DNA of 33,588 nucleotides, taken from positions 1 through 33,588 of the forward strand of contig JAAFJT010000050.1 in the NCBI GenBank assembly GCA_013298955.1, in the 5' to 3' direction. The notes under the pieces were generated by a model, which worked only from the letters and a program-made list of their open reading frames with translations, ran no database searches and was not told where the DNA came from. Shown here piece after piece: positions 6,685 to 14,981 of this stretch (the stretch's first letter is position 1; each line of letters begins with the position of its first letter). Source of the stretch: Chitinophagales bacterium. GTDB lineage: Bacteria > Bacteroidota > Bacteroidia > Chitinophagales > Saprospiraceae. Both the position numbers and the translations under genes were made by a program.

Positions 6685-7278
6685 ATGATTAGTCTCAAAA
6701 GATACCAACTCGTTTTTGCAACCGCAAACGCAAATAAAATCAGCGAAATCAATGCCATTTTGATGTTTACGCCTGTGACAGTGGTGAGTATGGCGGATAT
6801 TGGTTGTACAGATGACATTCCCGAAACACAACCTACGATTCAAGGCAATGCCATTCAAAAAGCGGAATATTTACATCAAAAATATCAAGTTGATTGTTTT
6901 TCGGAGGATTCGGGATTGGAAATTGACGCTTTGAAGGGAGAACCGGGCGTACATTCTGCCTATTATGCGGGCAATCGGGATGCGCAACAAAATATGAATT
7001 TAGTTTTAACCAAATTGGGCAGGAAACGAAAGCGAACAGCCCGCTTTCGCACCGTGATTGCTTTGATTTTGGATGGAAAACAACATTTATTTGAAGGCAT
7101 TTGTGAAGGAACTATTCGTTTGAAACCATCAGGAACAGGTGGTTTTGGTTATGACCCCATTTTTCAACCGAATGGTTTTGATAAAACCTTTGGTGAATTA
7201 CCCGCCGAAACCAAAAATCGCATCAGTCACCGCGCAAAAGCCGTGCAGCAATTATATGATTTTTTACAAGTGTTGTGA
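6685..7278 (+). CDS. rdgB: Non-canonical purine NTP pyrophosphatase (RdgB/HAM1)
   Basis: A 197-residue cytoplasmic enzyme that hydrolyses dITP, ITP and XTP to monophosphates and pyrophosphate, keeping deaminated purines out of nucleic acids. The substrate loop TANANK is at 13-18, the metal/base region SEDSGLEIDAL at 73-83, GEPGVHSAYYAG at 85-96, GGFGYDPIF at 152-160 and the terminal SHRA motif at 181-184. Length and order are standard for the family. The ATG at 6685 follows the tRNA terminator closely. Translation of this gene probably relies on an unstructured A/T-rich leader, since no Shine-Dalgarno sequence is visible. Confidence 0.95.
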   Translation: MISLKRYQLVFATANANKISEINAILMFTPVTVVSMADIGCTDDIPETQPTIQGNAIQKAEYLHQKYQVDCFSEDSGLEIDALKGEPGVHSAYYAGNRDAQQNMNLVLTKLGRKRKRTARFRTVIALILDGKQHLFEGICEGTIRLKPSGTGGFGYDPIFQPNGFDKTFGELPAETKNRISHRAKAVQQLYDFLQVL

Positions 7279-7387
7279 AAAAAAAGGTTATAGAATTATT
7301 TAAATTATCCAATCTTATCTTACTTTTACCATGAATTTATGAAAAAAAACGCTTTCTGCGCTTTTGTCAACTAAAAATATTGTTTTC

Positions 7388-9865
7388 ATGGTCAAAATGG
7401 TTAAATTCGTTGTCACGCTATTGCTGACAGTCGGTTTGGTTTGGGTTTTAAACAAATCGTTTAATATTGGAGGTGTTCCCGCACCTGCGTTTGGGTCTTT
7501 TTTAAGTCCTTTTACGGGTTTTTGGCAAAATGCTGAAATGCCCTTACCCGCTACCTTTCCAAAAGTCTTAGTGAATGGGCTGAAAGGAAAGGCAGAAGTC
7601 GTTTATGATGACAGGTCTGTACCACACATTTTCGCGGATAGTTTGGCGGACGCGCTTTTTATGCAAGGTTATCTGCACGCCAAAGACCGGCTCTGGCAAA
7701 TGGATTTTGCAACGCGGGCAGCTTCTGGGCGGCTTTCGGAGGTATTAGGCGAAAAATCCATTACTAAAAATGGAATGGTCAATTACTTGGAGATAGATAA
7801 AACGCAACGCCGTAAAGGAATGGTCTATGCGGCTGAAAATGCGTTGAAAGGTTGGGCAAAATTTCCAGCCACCTATCGTTTATTAGAAAGTTACACAGCA
7901 GGTGCGAATGCTTATATAAATAGTTTAAAACCAAAAGATTATCCAGTCGAATTTAAAATCATGGGTTATCAACCCGAAGCTTGGTCTCTTTTAAAAACGG
8001 CGTTGATGATGAAAACCATGGCGCAAACGCTTTGCGCACATGAAGAAGATTTGGAAACAACCAATGCAAAAGCATTGTTAGGTGCTGATTTTGATTTTGT
8101 GTATCCGCAATATTTCAAAGAACAATCGCCTATCGTTCCAGCAGGCACGAAATGGGATTTTACACCGATTGCGCCCAAAAAACAAGCCTTTCCTTCCAAA
8201 GATAGCAGTTTGAGTTTTATTGATTTCACGCCAGTCGGGGAGCGTCCTGACCCCGGTAATGGCTCGAATAACTGGGCGGTTTCGGGTAAAAAAACCAAAA
8301 GTGGTAAACCCATTTTGTGCGGAGACCCGCATTTAAGCCTGCGTCTGCCGAGTATTTGGTATGAATTGCAGTTGAAAACCAGTGATATGAATGTTTATGG
8401 CGTATCCGTACCCGGTATTCCATGTATTGTGATTGGTTTTAATGAAAATATTGCTTGGTCGGAAACCAATGTTGGACAAGATGTCGGCGATTGGTATTCG
8501 ATTAAATGGACGGATGCTACCAAAACGGCGTATTTATTAGATGGACAAAAACGCAAAGCGGATTTGAAAATTGAAACATTCCATGTCAAAAGCAAAGGGG
8601 ATGTTAAAGATACGGTTCGATACACCGTTTGGGGTCCCGTTGTTTACACGAGAGATACTTTTGCTAAAAAAGATTTAGCGTTTCGGTGGTTGCCACACGA
8701 TGTGCCTGTGGCGGACGAACTTGGTGCAATTGTTTCTTTAGGGAAGGCGAAAAATTATAAAGAATATACTGAGGCGTTGAAAAGTTACTTGACACCTGCA
8801 CAAAATTTCGCTTTTGCGTGCAAAGATGGCGATATTGCGTTGCGTGTAACGGGGCAATTCCCGATTCGGGCGCGGAATCAAGGTCGTTTCGTGCAAGATG
8901 GCAGTTTGAGTGCGAATGCTTGGGGCGGTTTTATCCCGCCAGACCATGTGCCTTTTTATAAAAATCCTGCACGCGGCTATGTTTCTTCTGCGAATCAACA
9001 TTCCACAGACCCGTCTTATCCGTATTACTATTTGAGTGAAGGCTTTGATGCGTATCGCGGTCGATTGGTCAATGAGAAATTGGCAAAAATGGATTCGATT
9101 ACGGTAGAGAAAATGATGGCGATGCAGAATGATAATGATGGTTTATCAGCGCGGGAGAATTTGCCTTTGATGTTAAAATATTTGGATTCTACGGCGTTAT
9201 CCGCTATTGAAAAGCCCCTTTTTGAAAAAATGAAAACATGGAATTGCCGTTATGAGAAGGATATGGGCGCGGAACCCATGATTTTTGATACTTGGATAAA
9301 AATATTCCATGAAACGCTTTGGGATGAAGTTTTTGCGGACAAAAATGCGAAAATTTTATTAAAACCGAAATTGTATCGCACGACTGATTTATTGAAAAAT
9401 GATATTAAAAATAAGTTTTTTGATGTAAAATCAACGCCTGCGGTCGAAACGGCAAGTCAAGTTTTAACCCAAACGTTTAAGCAAAGTGTGGAAGAAGTGA
9501 CTAAAATGATGATAGACCCTACTAAAATGGTCAAAACATATGCGCAATATAAAGGTACAGAAGTCCCGCATCTTGCCATGATGCCAGGTTTTGGGCGTAA
9601 AAATTTGGAGAATGGGGGACAGGCTAATTCGATTAATTCCATTAAAAAGAGTCATGGTCCGTCTTGGCGGATGATTGTGGAGATGGATACGTTTCCGAGA
9701 GCGTATGTGGTGTATCCGGGTGGTATTTCTGGGAATCCGGGTGCCAAAAATTATGATGCGTTTTTGGATAAATGGGTTGCTGGTGCATATTACGAAGCGA
9801 TTTTTATGCGCAAGTCGGATGAAAAAAATAAACGAATTGTTGGTATTCAACAATTTGGAAAATAG
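7388..9865 (+). CDS. Penicillin acylase family protein (Ntn hydrolase)
   Basis: An 825-residue precursor of the S45 family. These enzymes cut themselves into alpha and beta chains and hydrolyse amides such as penicillins, acyl-homoserine lactones or N-acyl amino acids; the physiological substrate here is unknown. An N-terminal hydrophobic segment (residues about 6-22) is a signal peptide or anchor. The predicted new N-terminal nucleophile is Ser293 (codon 8264-8266) in GSNNWAVSG, preceded by a variable spacer, and DPHLSLRLPSIWYELQL follows as in the family. The alpha chain has QGYLHAKDRLWQMD. I chose ATG 7388; TTG 7364 and ATG 7397 are alternatives that shift the start by only 8 or 3 codons. 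A 16-bp palindrome follows the gene. Confidence 0.92.
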   Translation: MVKMVKFVVTLLLTVGLVWVLNKSFNIGGVPAPAFGSFLSPFTGFWQNAEMPLPATFPKVLVNGLKGKAEVVYDDRSVPHIFADSLADALFMQGYLHAKDRLWQMDFATRAASGRLSEVLGEKSITKNGMVNYLEIDKTQRRKGMVYAAENALKGWAKFPATYRLLESYTAGANAYINSLKPKDYPVEFKIMGYQPEAWSLLKTALMMKTMAQTLCAHEEDLETTNAKALLGADFDFVYPQYFKEQSPIVPAGTKWDFTPIAPKKQAFPSKDSSLSFIDFTPVGERPDPGNGSNNWAVSGKKTKSGKPILCGDPHLSLRLPSIWYELQLKTSDMNVYGVSVPGIPCIVIGFNENIAWSETNVGQDVGDWYSIKWTDATKTAYLLDGQKRKADLKIETFHVKSKGDVKDTVRYTVWGPVVYTRDTFAKKDLAFRWLPHDVPVADELGAIVSLGKAKNYKEYTEALKSYLTPAQNFAFACKDGDIALRVTGQFPIRARNQGRFVQDGSLSANAWGGFIPPDHVPFYKNPARGYVSSANQHSTDPSYPYYYLSEGFDAYRGRLVNEKLAKMDSITVEKMMAMQNDNDGLSARENLPLMLKYLDSTALSAIEKPLFEKMKTWNCRYEKDMGAEPMIFDTWIKIFHETLWDEVFADKNAKILLKPKLYRTTDLLKNDIKNKFFDVKSTPAVETASQVLTQTFKQSVEEVTKMMIDPTKMVKTYAQYKGTEVPHLAMMPGFGRKNLENGGQANSINSIKKSHGPSWRMIVEMDTFPRAYVVYPGGISGNPGAKNYDAFLDKWVAGAYYEAIFMRKSDEKNKRIVGIQQFGK

Positions 9866-9874
9866 GAATTTCTA

Positions 9875-9936
9875 TAAGTAGTTGAAGTTAAACAATAGAC
9901 AACAACGTTTGGAGGGTTTAAAACCCTCCAAACGTT
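9875..9936 (+). repeat. TAAGTAGTT motif plus perfect 16-bp palindrome (bidirectional terminator candidate)
   Basis: TAAGTAGTTGAA (9875-9886), the same end motif as in the 5613 and 12652 elements, stands 17 nt from a palindrome. Arms 9904-9919 and 9921-9936 are exactly complementary over 16 bp around a single A. It lies between convergent genes, penicillin acylase and the TonB receptor. A 14-bp palindrome also occurs at 9990-10003, next to the receptor stop codon. Confidence 0.75.
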
Positions 9937-10003
9937 ATACTATCTTGTAAATCAATATTTTAGAAATTTATTTTTTTATTATCTAATTGATGGTTTAAAC
10001 CAT

Positions 10004-12637
10004 TTACTCTTTTTTGGGTGTTTCTTTGGGCAATGGTTTAGCATCTTGCTGTGGCTTTTCAACACTATTGGACTTGTTGGGTTGGGATTTACCTGCGCCA
10101 TTAGGTTTGCCCTGTCCGCCTTGTGGGGGCATACCGCCGCCATTCGGTCTGCCTTGACCACCTTGTGGTGCGCCGCCACCTTCACCACCGCCTTCACCAC
10201 CACCATCTTTTATATCGTCATTTTTGACGGAACGCGTTTTTTTAGGGGGTTCAAAGCCCATTTTGCCAAATTTATACGTCAAGTTCAACCGAATGCCGCG
10301 ATTATAGACATTCGTAACACTCGTTTGAGTCAAGGTCGTACTTTTCAATTCACTCCGCATGATGCCTGTGGCATTGGTTAAAAAATTCTCGCCAGAGATG
10401 CCAAAACTGCCTTTTTTATTTTTAAAATCTTTCTTCATACCCAGCGAATACATCATCATACCGCCCATCCTGCCTTGTAATTGCACCCGCGCACCAAACA
10501 TGCCTCCAAATCCTTGAACCGTCCAACCATTTTTCAGCGTCATATTCGTCATCAAACGCCCGCCGCCGCTAAAACCATCGTTAGAAACCGTTTTTGAAAC
10601 ATTTCCTTCCAAAATCTGCCCTTCCAAATAATTGTAAGTCACATCAAAACCACCATTCACTGTCCATTTCGGCGTTAGATACACATTTCCAAAAAAATTA
10701 AAACCTGCATTCCGTTGTTTGCCAATATTTTCAAATTTGGCAGTGATGACCCCGAAGGAATCCGCAGTGCGCAGTTGTGAAATGGCATCACTCGTTTCAT
10801 TGCCAAAAAACGCAATATTTATAAAAGTTTGTTTAAAACGCGTACTTAAACCCAATTCGATGTTATTCGTAAATTCAGGACTCAATTTTGGGTTTCCAAT
10901 GGAAATACTTTGAACATTCGCGGTATTGGTATTGGGGTTCAATTGTTGTAAGCCAGGGCGTTGAATGCGGCGACTGTATCCGATTTTGACCGTCGTGCCT
11001 TCTTTCAAGGATTTGGAAATATTCAAACTCGGCACTAAAATCCCATACGGCGCAATTCCAAAATTGATATTTTTATCGTCTGTGGCATTAATATCGGTAT
11101 ATTCATAGCGCAAACCTGTTTTAAAATTATATTTTTTAGGCGTAGAAAACGTATAAGCCGTGTAAGCTGCGCCAATTTTCTGCGTATAATCCAAAGAACC
11201 TGCTTTCAAAGTGGGGTCATTCACATACTCCGAAGTAGCATTTTGGGCAGTAAAGTAAGTATAATCGCTATTCACTTGCCGAAAAATGCCTTTTCCACCC
11301 AATTCTAAGATTTGATTCGCACCAATCGGCGTTTGATAGTCCAATTGGAAAGTGGTTTCTTGATTTAAATTCAAATTATCATTTTTTGCCTTATTTTGAA
11401 TCAAACCCGCCCCATCTAAATTACTTCTAACAATATAATTACTTAAATTATTGCGACTGTATTGCGTCGAAATGCTCAATTCTTGTTGTGGTTTGTAAAT
11501 ATGAATATAATCCACATTCAAATCGACCGAATTGGACAATTCTTTCGTATCAATAGCACGATTTTGTTTGGATTCAAAGAGGCTATTTTTAAAGAGTTCC
11601 GTGGATTGATTTTGCGTTCTTGCAAAATTGCGAATCCCAAACCGAACTCCGCCCGACAACGATTGTTTTTTATCAATATCATAATCAAATCCAATATTGT
11701 AACGCCCGTGCAAAGGATTATCTTTGGCTTCCGCGACTTGTTTGGTCAACTTTTCGATAAGATTGATAGTCGTGGTTTGGTCAGAAGTAATCGTCGATTT
11801 ATTGTACATAGCCCGTCCGTGACCGCCCAAAGTGGCTCCGAACTTGCCTTTGCGTACACTGCCTTGCAACCCAAGCATCGAAGCGCGATTGCCCACTCCC
11901 AAATCGACACTGAGGAAATAGCCTTCTAAATTATTTTTTTTCGTAATAATATTGATAATCCCCGTAGAACCTTCCGCATCGTATTTGGAAGACGGCGAAG
12001 TGATGACTTCTACCGTTTGAATCATATCGGCAGGAATCTGTTTCAACGCGTCCGCGACACTACTTGCCATAATCGTAGAAGGTTTGTTATTAATCAAAAC
12101 CTTGATATTTGAACTGCCCCGAATCGACACATTCCCTTCTAAATCAACGGTTAACATAGGCACTTTTCTCAACACATCACTGGCATCCCCGCCTTTTGAA
12201 CTAATATCTTTATCGGCATTATAAATGGTTCTATCCACTTTCTCTTCGATGAGGGATTTCGTACTTGAAACGGTGACTTCATTCAACGTTTTAGAATTAG
12301 AAGCGAGTTGAATCGTGCCTACATTTAAATCATTGCCTTTCGTAACCACCACATTTTCAATGGTTTTGTCGCTAAAACCAACGAAAGAAACAATGATTTT
12401 ATAATTGCCTGCGACAACATTTTGAATTTCAAACGCGCCTTTTGCATCGGTTGTCGCGCCGTTGACAATTTTTTTAGTCGTCTTATCTTCAAGCGCGACC
12501 GAAGCAAATTCAACAGGTGTTTTAACATTCGCCGCTTCTACGACAATGCCTATTACTTTTTGCGCAACAGCCGTTTCACGCGCTTGAACGCACCCAAAAG
12601 AGGCTAATAACAGGCTTAACAAGATTCCTTTTTTCAT
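10004..12637 (-). CDS. TonB-dependent outer membrane receptor (OMP_b-brl_3 type) with Gly/Pro-rich tail
   Basis: An 877-residue outer-membrane protein. Residues 1-25 form a signal peptide (MKKGILLSLLLASFGCVQA). Residues about 28-113 are a carboxypeptidase-regulatory-like beta-sandwich (GAFEIQNVVAGNYKIIVSFVGF). The plug domain spans about 122-235 (DVLRKVPMLTVDLEGNVSIRGSSN; EGSTGIINIITKK). A beta-barrel follows to about 795, ending in LNLTYKFGKMGF. An 82-residue tail beyond the last strand is very rich in Gly, Pro, Gln and Lys. It contains GGGE repeats and two copies of PQGGQGxPNGxG. The gene is divergent from the LytS/LytTR pair, 320 nt away, suggesting joint control. The ligand is unknown; this family lacks a SusD partner. 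Confidence 0.9.
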   Translation of the reverse strand: MKKGILLSLLLASFGCVQARETAVAQKVIGIVVEAANVKTPVEFASVALEDKTTKKIVNGATTDAKGAFEIQNVVAGNYKIIVSFVGFSDKTIENVVVTKGNDLNVGTIQLASNSKTLNEVTVSSTKSLIEEKVDRTIYNADKDISSKGGDASDVLRKVPMLTVDLEGNVSIRGSSNIKVLINNKPSTIMASSVADALKQIPADMIQTVEVITSPSSKYDAEGSTGIINIITKKNNLEGYFLSVDLGVGNRASMLGLQGSVRKGKFGATLGGHGRAMYNKSTITSDQTTTINLIEKLTKQVAEAKDNPLHGRYNIGFDYDIDKKQSLSGGVRFGIRNFARTQNQSTELFKNSLFESKQNRAIDTKELSNSVDLNVDYIHIYKPQQELSISTQYSRNNLSNYIVRSNLDGAGLIQNKAKNDNLNLNQETTFQLDYQTPIGANQILELGGKGIFRQVNSDYTYFTAQNATSEYVNDPTLKAGSLDYTQKIGAAYTAYTFSTPKKYNFKTGLRYEYTDINATDDKNINFGIAPYGILVPSLNISKSLKEGTTVKIGYSRRIQRPGLQQLNPNTNTANVQSISIGNPKLSPEFTNNIELGLSTRFKQTFINIAFFGNETSDAISQLRTADSFGVITAKFENIGKQRNAGFNFFGNVYLTPKWTVNGGFDVTYNYLEGQILEGNVSKTVSNDGFSGGGRLMTNMTLKNGWTVQGFGGMFGARVQLQGRMGGMMMYSLGMKKDFKNKKGSFGISGENFLTNATGIMRSELKSTTLTQTSVTNVYNRGIRLNLTYKFGKMGFEPPKKTRSVKNDDIKDGGGEGGGEGGGAPQGGQGRPNGGGMPPQGGQGKPNGAGKSQPNKSNSVEKPQQDAKPLPKETPKKE

Positions 12638-12651
12638 TTTTTTGTCGAATT

Positions 12652-12713
12652 AAGGTCGGCAAGGTTGCAACCTCGCCGACCTTTTGGATAGGTTATTTCA
12701 ATTGAACTACTTA
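12652..12713 (-). repeat. Inverted second copy of the 62-nt TAAGTAGTT/palindrome element in the receptor 5' leader
   Basis: Its reverse complement matches 5613-5674 at 59 of 62 positions. The palindrome arms are 12652-12667 and 12668-12683 (one mismatch, core GTTGCAAC) and the terminal motif is at 12697-12713. The palindrome ends only 14 nt before the receptor ATG, so if transcribed it would form a stable stem beside the ribosome-binding region. The far end of a complete MITE-like unit is absent on the gene side. Confidence 0.8.
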
Positions 12714-12910
12714 TGATTTAATCTAAGTTTTTTTAACTACAATTGCTCCTGCAAAGAAAAACCTATTTATCAACCTAAAAATAAACCTTATACCACTCGG
12801 CAAAACTACTCGACAACTGAGACCTTTATGCTATTATCGCTTCCTATTGGATTCTATCGTTTAAAACAACCTAATTATGGATTGAAAAGGCGTGAAAGTA
12901 GAATGGATGA

Positions 12911-12940
12911 TTTGGCAATCCTCTAAAAAGAGTACATTTG
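12911..12940 (+). promoter_or_regulatory. Promoter of the LytS/LytTR operon
   Basis: TTTG (12911-12914), an 18-nt spacer and TACATTTG (12933-12940), the same geometry as the dnaN promoter. The ATG at 12958 is 17 nt downstream, which is why a start at GTG 12892, upstream of the promoter, was not chosen. Confidence 0.7.
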
Positions 12941-12957
12941 TCGAAAATAAAAACGCC

Positions 12958-14004
12958 ATGCAATCTTATTTTCAACGCCATCGTATTTTTTTCCTGCACC
13001 TGTTGTTTTGGTGTGTCTATAGCTCGTTTTTCTTTTCGCAAGTTCGATATACCCATAAAGGCGGGATTGAACGCGAGTTAAATGAAGTGGTTATAGATGC
13101 CGTTTTTCATGTATTTTCAATGATGCTCATTGCTTATATCAACTATTTTTATTTTTTTCCTCGTTTTTTGAAACATCAACAATTTGGGCGGTATTTGTTG
13201 GAATTTACGCTTCCATTTACCTTGTTGATCATGGGAAATATCTATGTAAAACGCTATATAGCAGATGGTTATACGAATCAAGTTCATTTTTTATATAGTC
13301 AACGATTCGTCAATTATGTGGTATTCAATACGTTATTCATTGTTTTTTTTGTAGCAATGCTCCAATTTGTAGAAGTTTGGTTTAAAGCAGAAGCCCAAAA
13401 AAAAGAATCTGAAAATGAAAAATTAATGGCAGAATTGCGTTTTTTAAAAGCCCAAATTAACCCTCATTTTTTGTTTAATACTTTAAATAATTTATATGCG
13501 TTAGCATTCACCCATTCGCCCAACACGACAATTGTGATTGATAAATTGTCGCAAATGATGCGTTATATGATATATGATTCTAATTATGCCAAAGTTTCTT
13601 TGAATAAGGAAATCGAATATATGAATAATTATATCAGTTTAGAAAAATTGCGTTTGAACCATGAAGTGCCGATTGTGTTTAAAATCATTGGTTCGACGGA
13701 AGGCGTGGAAATCGTACCGTTGATTTTGATTGCTTTTTTAGAAAATGCCTTCAAACATGGTGTCAATAATAATGCGACGAATGCTTGGATAAAAATTACC
13801 TTAGAATTGTCTGGAAAAGCCTGTGTTTATACGGTTGAAAACAGTAAATTGCCTCTAATGGCAACAAAAAAGGAGGAAAAACAAGGGATTGGTTTGCAAA
13901 ATGTGCAACGCCGTTTGGAATTAAGTTACCCGAATCAGTATGATTTATCCATTGAAGACCATGAAATGCATTATCTTGTCCATTTAAATTTAGATTTATC
14001 ATGA
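12958..14004 (+). CDS. LytS/YehU-family sensor histidine kinase
   Basis: A 348-residue inner-membrane kinase with four predicted transmembrane helices (about 5-26, 45-68, 79-98, 118-141) and little periplasmic sequence. A coiled segment rich in Glu/Lys leads into the His_kinase domain. The phosphoacceptor is His170 in QINPHFLFNTLNNL. The ATP-binding fold has an N box LENAFKHG (261-268) and a G box GIGLQNV (310-316). It phosphorylates the response regulator encoded next, whose ATG overlaps this stop codon. The input signal is not evident. The shorter ATG start is set by a consensus promoter inside the longer frame. The divergent TonB receptor is a plausible target or signal source. Confidence 0.92.
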   Translation: MQSYFQRHRIFFLHLLFWCVYSSFFFSQVRYTHKGGIERELNEVVIDAVFHVFSMMLIAYINYFYFFPRFLKHQQFGRYLLEFTLPFTLLIMGNIYVKRYIADGYTNQVHFLYSQRFVNYVVFNTLFIVFFVAMLQFVEVWFKAEAQKKESENEKLMAELRFLKAQINPHFLFNTLNNLYALAFTHSPNTTIVIDKLSQMMRYMIYDSNYAKVSLNKEIEYMNNYISLEKLRLNHEVPIVFKIIGSTEGVEIVPLILIAFLENAFKHGVNNNATNAWIKITLELSGKACVYTVENSKLPLMATKKEEKQGIGLQNVQRRLELSYPNQYDLSIEDHEMHYLVHLNLDLS

Positions 14005-14744
14005 TTTTATCTTGCTTAATTGTCGAAGATGAACCTTTGGCGCGGCAGTTAATGACGCAATATGTTCAAAAAGTGCCATCGCTTGAATTGTTCAAAGCCT
14101 GCTCGAATCCTTTAGAGGCGATTGAGATTTTAAGAAATACGCCCATAGATATACTTTTTTTAGATGTACAAATGCCTGAAATAACAGGAATTACGTTATT
14201 AAAAATCTTACAAAAAAAACCATACATCATCCTCACAACCGCTTATTCCGAATATGCTTTGGACGGTTATGAATTGGATGTGCGGGATTATTTATTAAAA
14301 CCCATCACCTTTGAACGTTTCCTAAAAGCCGTTGAAAAAGCCACTCAACAATTGACGGCTACCCAATCGAATTTGCTCATGGAGAAATCCAATCTGGAAA
14401 AAATCGTTACCACCGAAGCCGTACAACCGTTTATTTTTGTGAAAGATGGGACAAAATTGGTCAAAGTGCGGTTAGGGGAAATTATGTATGTGGAAGGTTT
14501 GAAAGATTATATTACCATTTATATGGTCGATAAAAAAATGGTCACGTTGCAACGCCTCAAAACCTTAGAAACGCAATTGCCTGAAAATCAATTTATTAGA
14601 ATCCATAATTCGTATATCGTTGCCTTAGAATGGATTGACACCATTCATAAAGAGCGCGTTCAAATAGGCAAAGCCTTGTTGCCGATTAGTGATACGTACC
14701 GAAAAGCGTTCAAAGATTTTATTGATAAACAACCTAAATTATAA
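14001..14744 (+). CDS. LytTR-family response regulator
   Basis: A 247-residue DNA-binding regulator. The receiver domain (1-120) has the acidic pair E9/D10, phosphoacceptor Asp55 in LFLDVQMPE, T80 and the conserved Lys100 in DYLLKP. The LytTR domain (about 143-245) includes FVKDGTKLVKV, MYVEGLKDYITIY and FIRIHNSYIV, the beta-strand DNA-binding fold typical of LytR/AlgR regulators. It overlaps the kinase gene by 4 nt (ATGA), so the two are translationally coupled. It probably regulates nearby genes such as the divergent receptor gene; no binding site was assigned. Confidence 0.94.
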   Translation: MILSCLIVEDEPLARQLMTQYVQKVPSLELFKACSNPLEAIEILRNTPIDILFLDVQMPEITGITLLKILQKKPYIILTTAYSEYALDGYELDVRDYLLKPITFERFLKAVEKATQQLTATQSNLLMEKSNLEKIVTTEAVQPFIFVKDGTKLVKVRLGEIMYVEGLKDYITIYMVDKKMVTLQRLKTLETQLPENQFIRIHNSYIVALEWIDTIHKERVQIGKALLPISDTYRKAFKDFIDKQPKL

Positions 14745-14759
14745 TCCATTGTAAAATAA

Positions 14760-14790
14760 ACGTGCGTCAAGTTTCAAACTTGACGCACGT
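14760..14790. terminator. Perfect 15-bp palindrome after the LytTR gene
   Basis: Arms 14760-14774 and 14776-14790 are exactly complementary around a single C, with the core GTTTCAAAC. It starts 15 nt after the LytTR stop. The same core and most of the arms recur at 26603-26635. Between convergent genes, a terminator role is likely, although no T run follows. Confidence 0.65.
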
Positions 14791-14809
14791 TACACTTTGC
14801 ACACGATAC

Positions 14810-14956
14810 TTTTGGGATACAATGGGAACACGGATGACACGGATTTGGCAGATTGGCGCGGATTTTTTTAATTCCGCTTCAAAAATCAAGTACAATCAAA
14901 AAATCCGTGCTAATCCGCCGAATCCGTGTCATCGGTGTTCCCATTGTATCCCAAAA
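14810..14956. repeat. Long hairpin repeat, family B (CGGAT-type), 60-nt arms
   Basis: Left arm 14810-14869 pairs with right arm 14897-14956 with about five mismatches over 60 nt, separated by 27 nt. The outer boundary reads TTTTGGGATACAATGGGAAC, then CGGAT words repeat every 9-11 nt, ending in a T run. It lies between the convergent LytTR and pirin genes. A related copy is at 26513-26751. Confidence 0.88.
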
Positions 14957-14981
14957 CCAACCAGCGCAACGTATATAGGCA

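Noticed and set aside
7339-7374. An 11-codon leader-like open frame (MKKNAFCAFVN) before the penicillin acylase gene
   Set aside because: Such short frames are expected by chance, there is no attenuator structure, and it is out of frame with the acylase.
11462-11929. A 155-codon open frame antisense to the TonB receptor
   Set aside because: It lacks any recognisable domain and is a mirror of the receptor coding sequence.
12892-12957. GTG start giving a longer LytS kinase
   Set aside because: A consensus promoter (12911-12940) lies inside that extension and the added residues are not part of the family.
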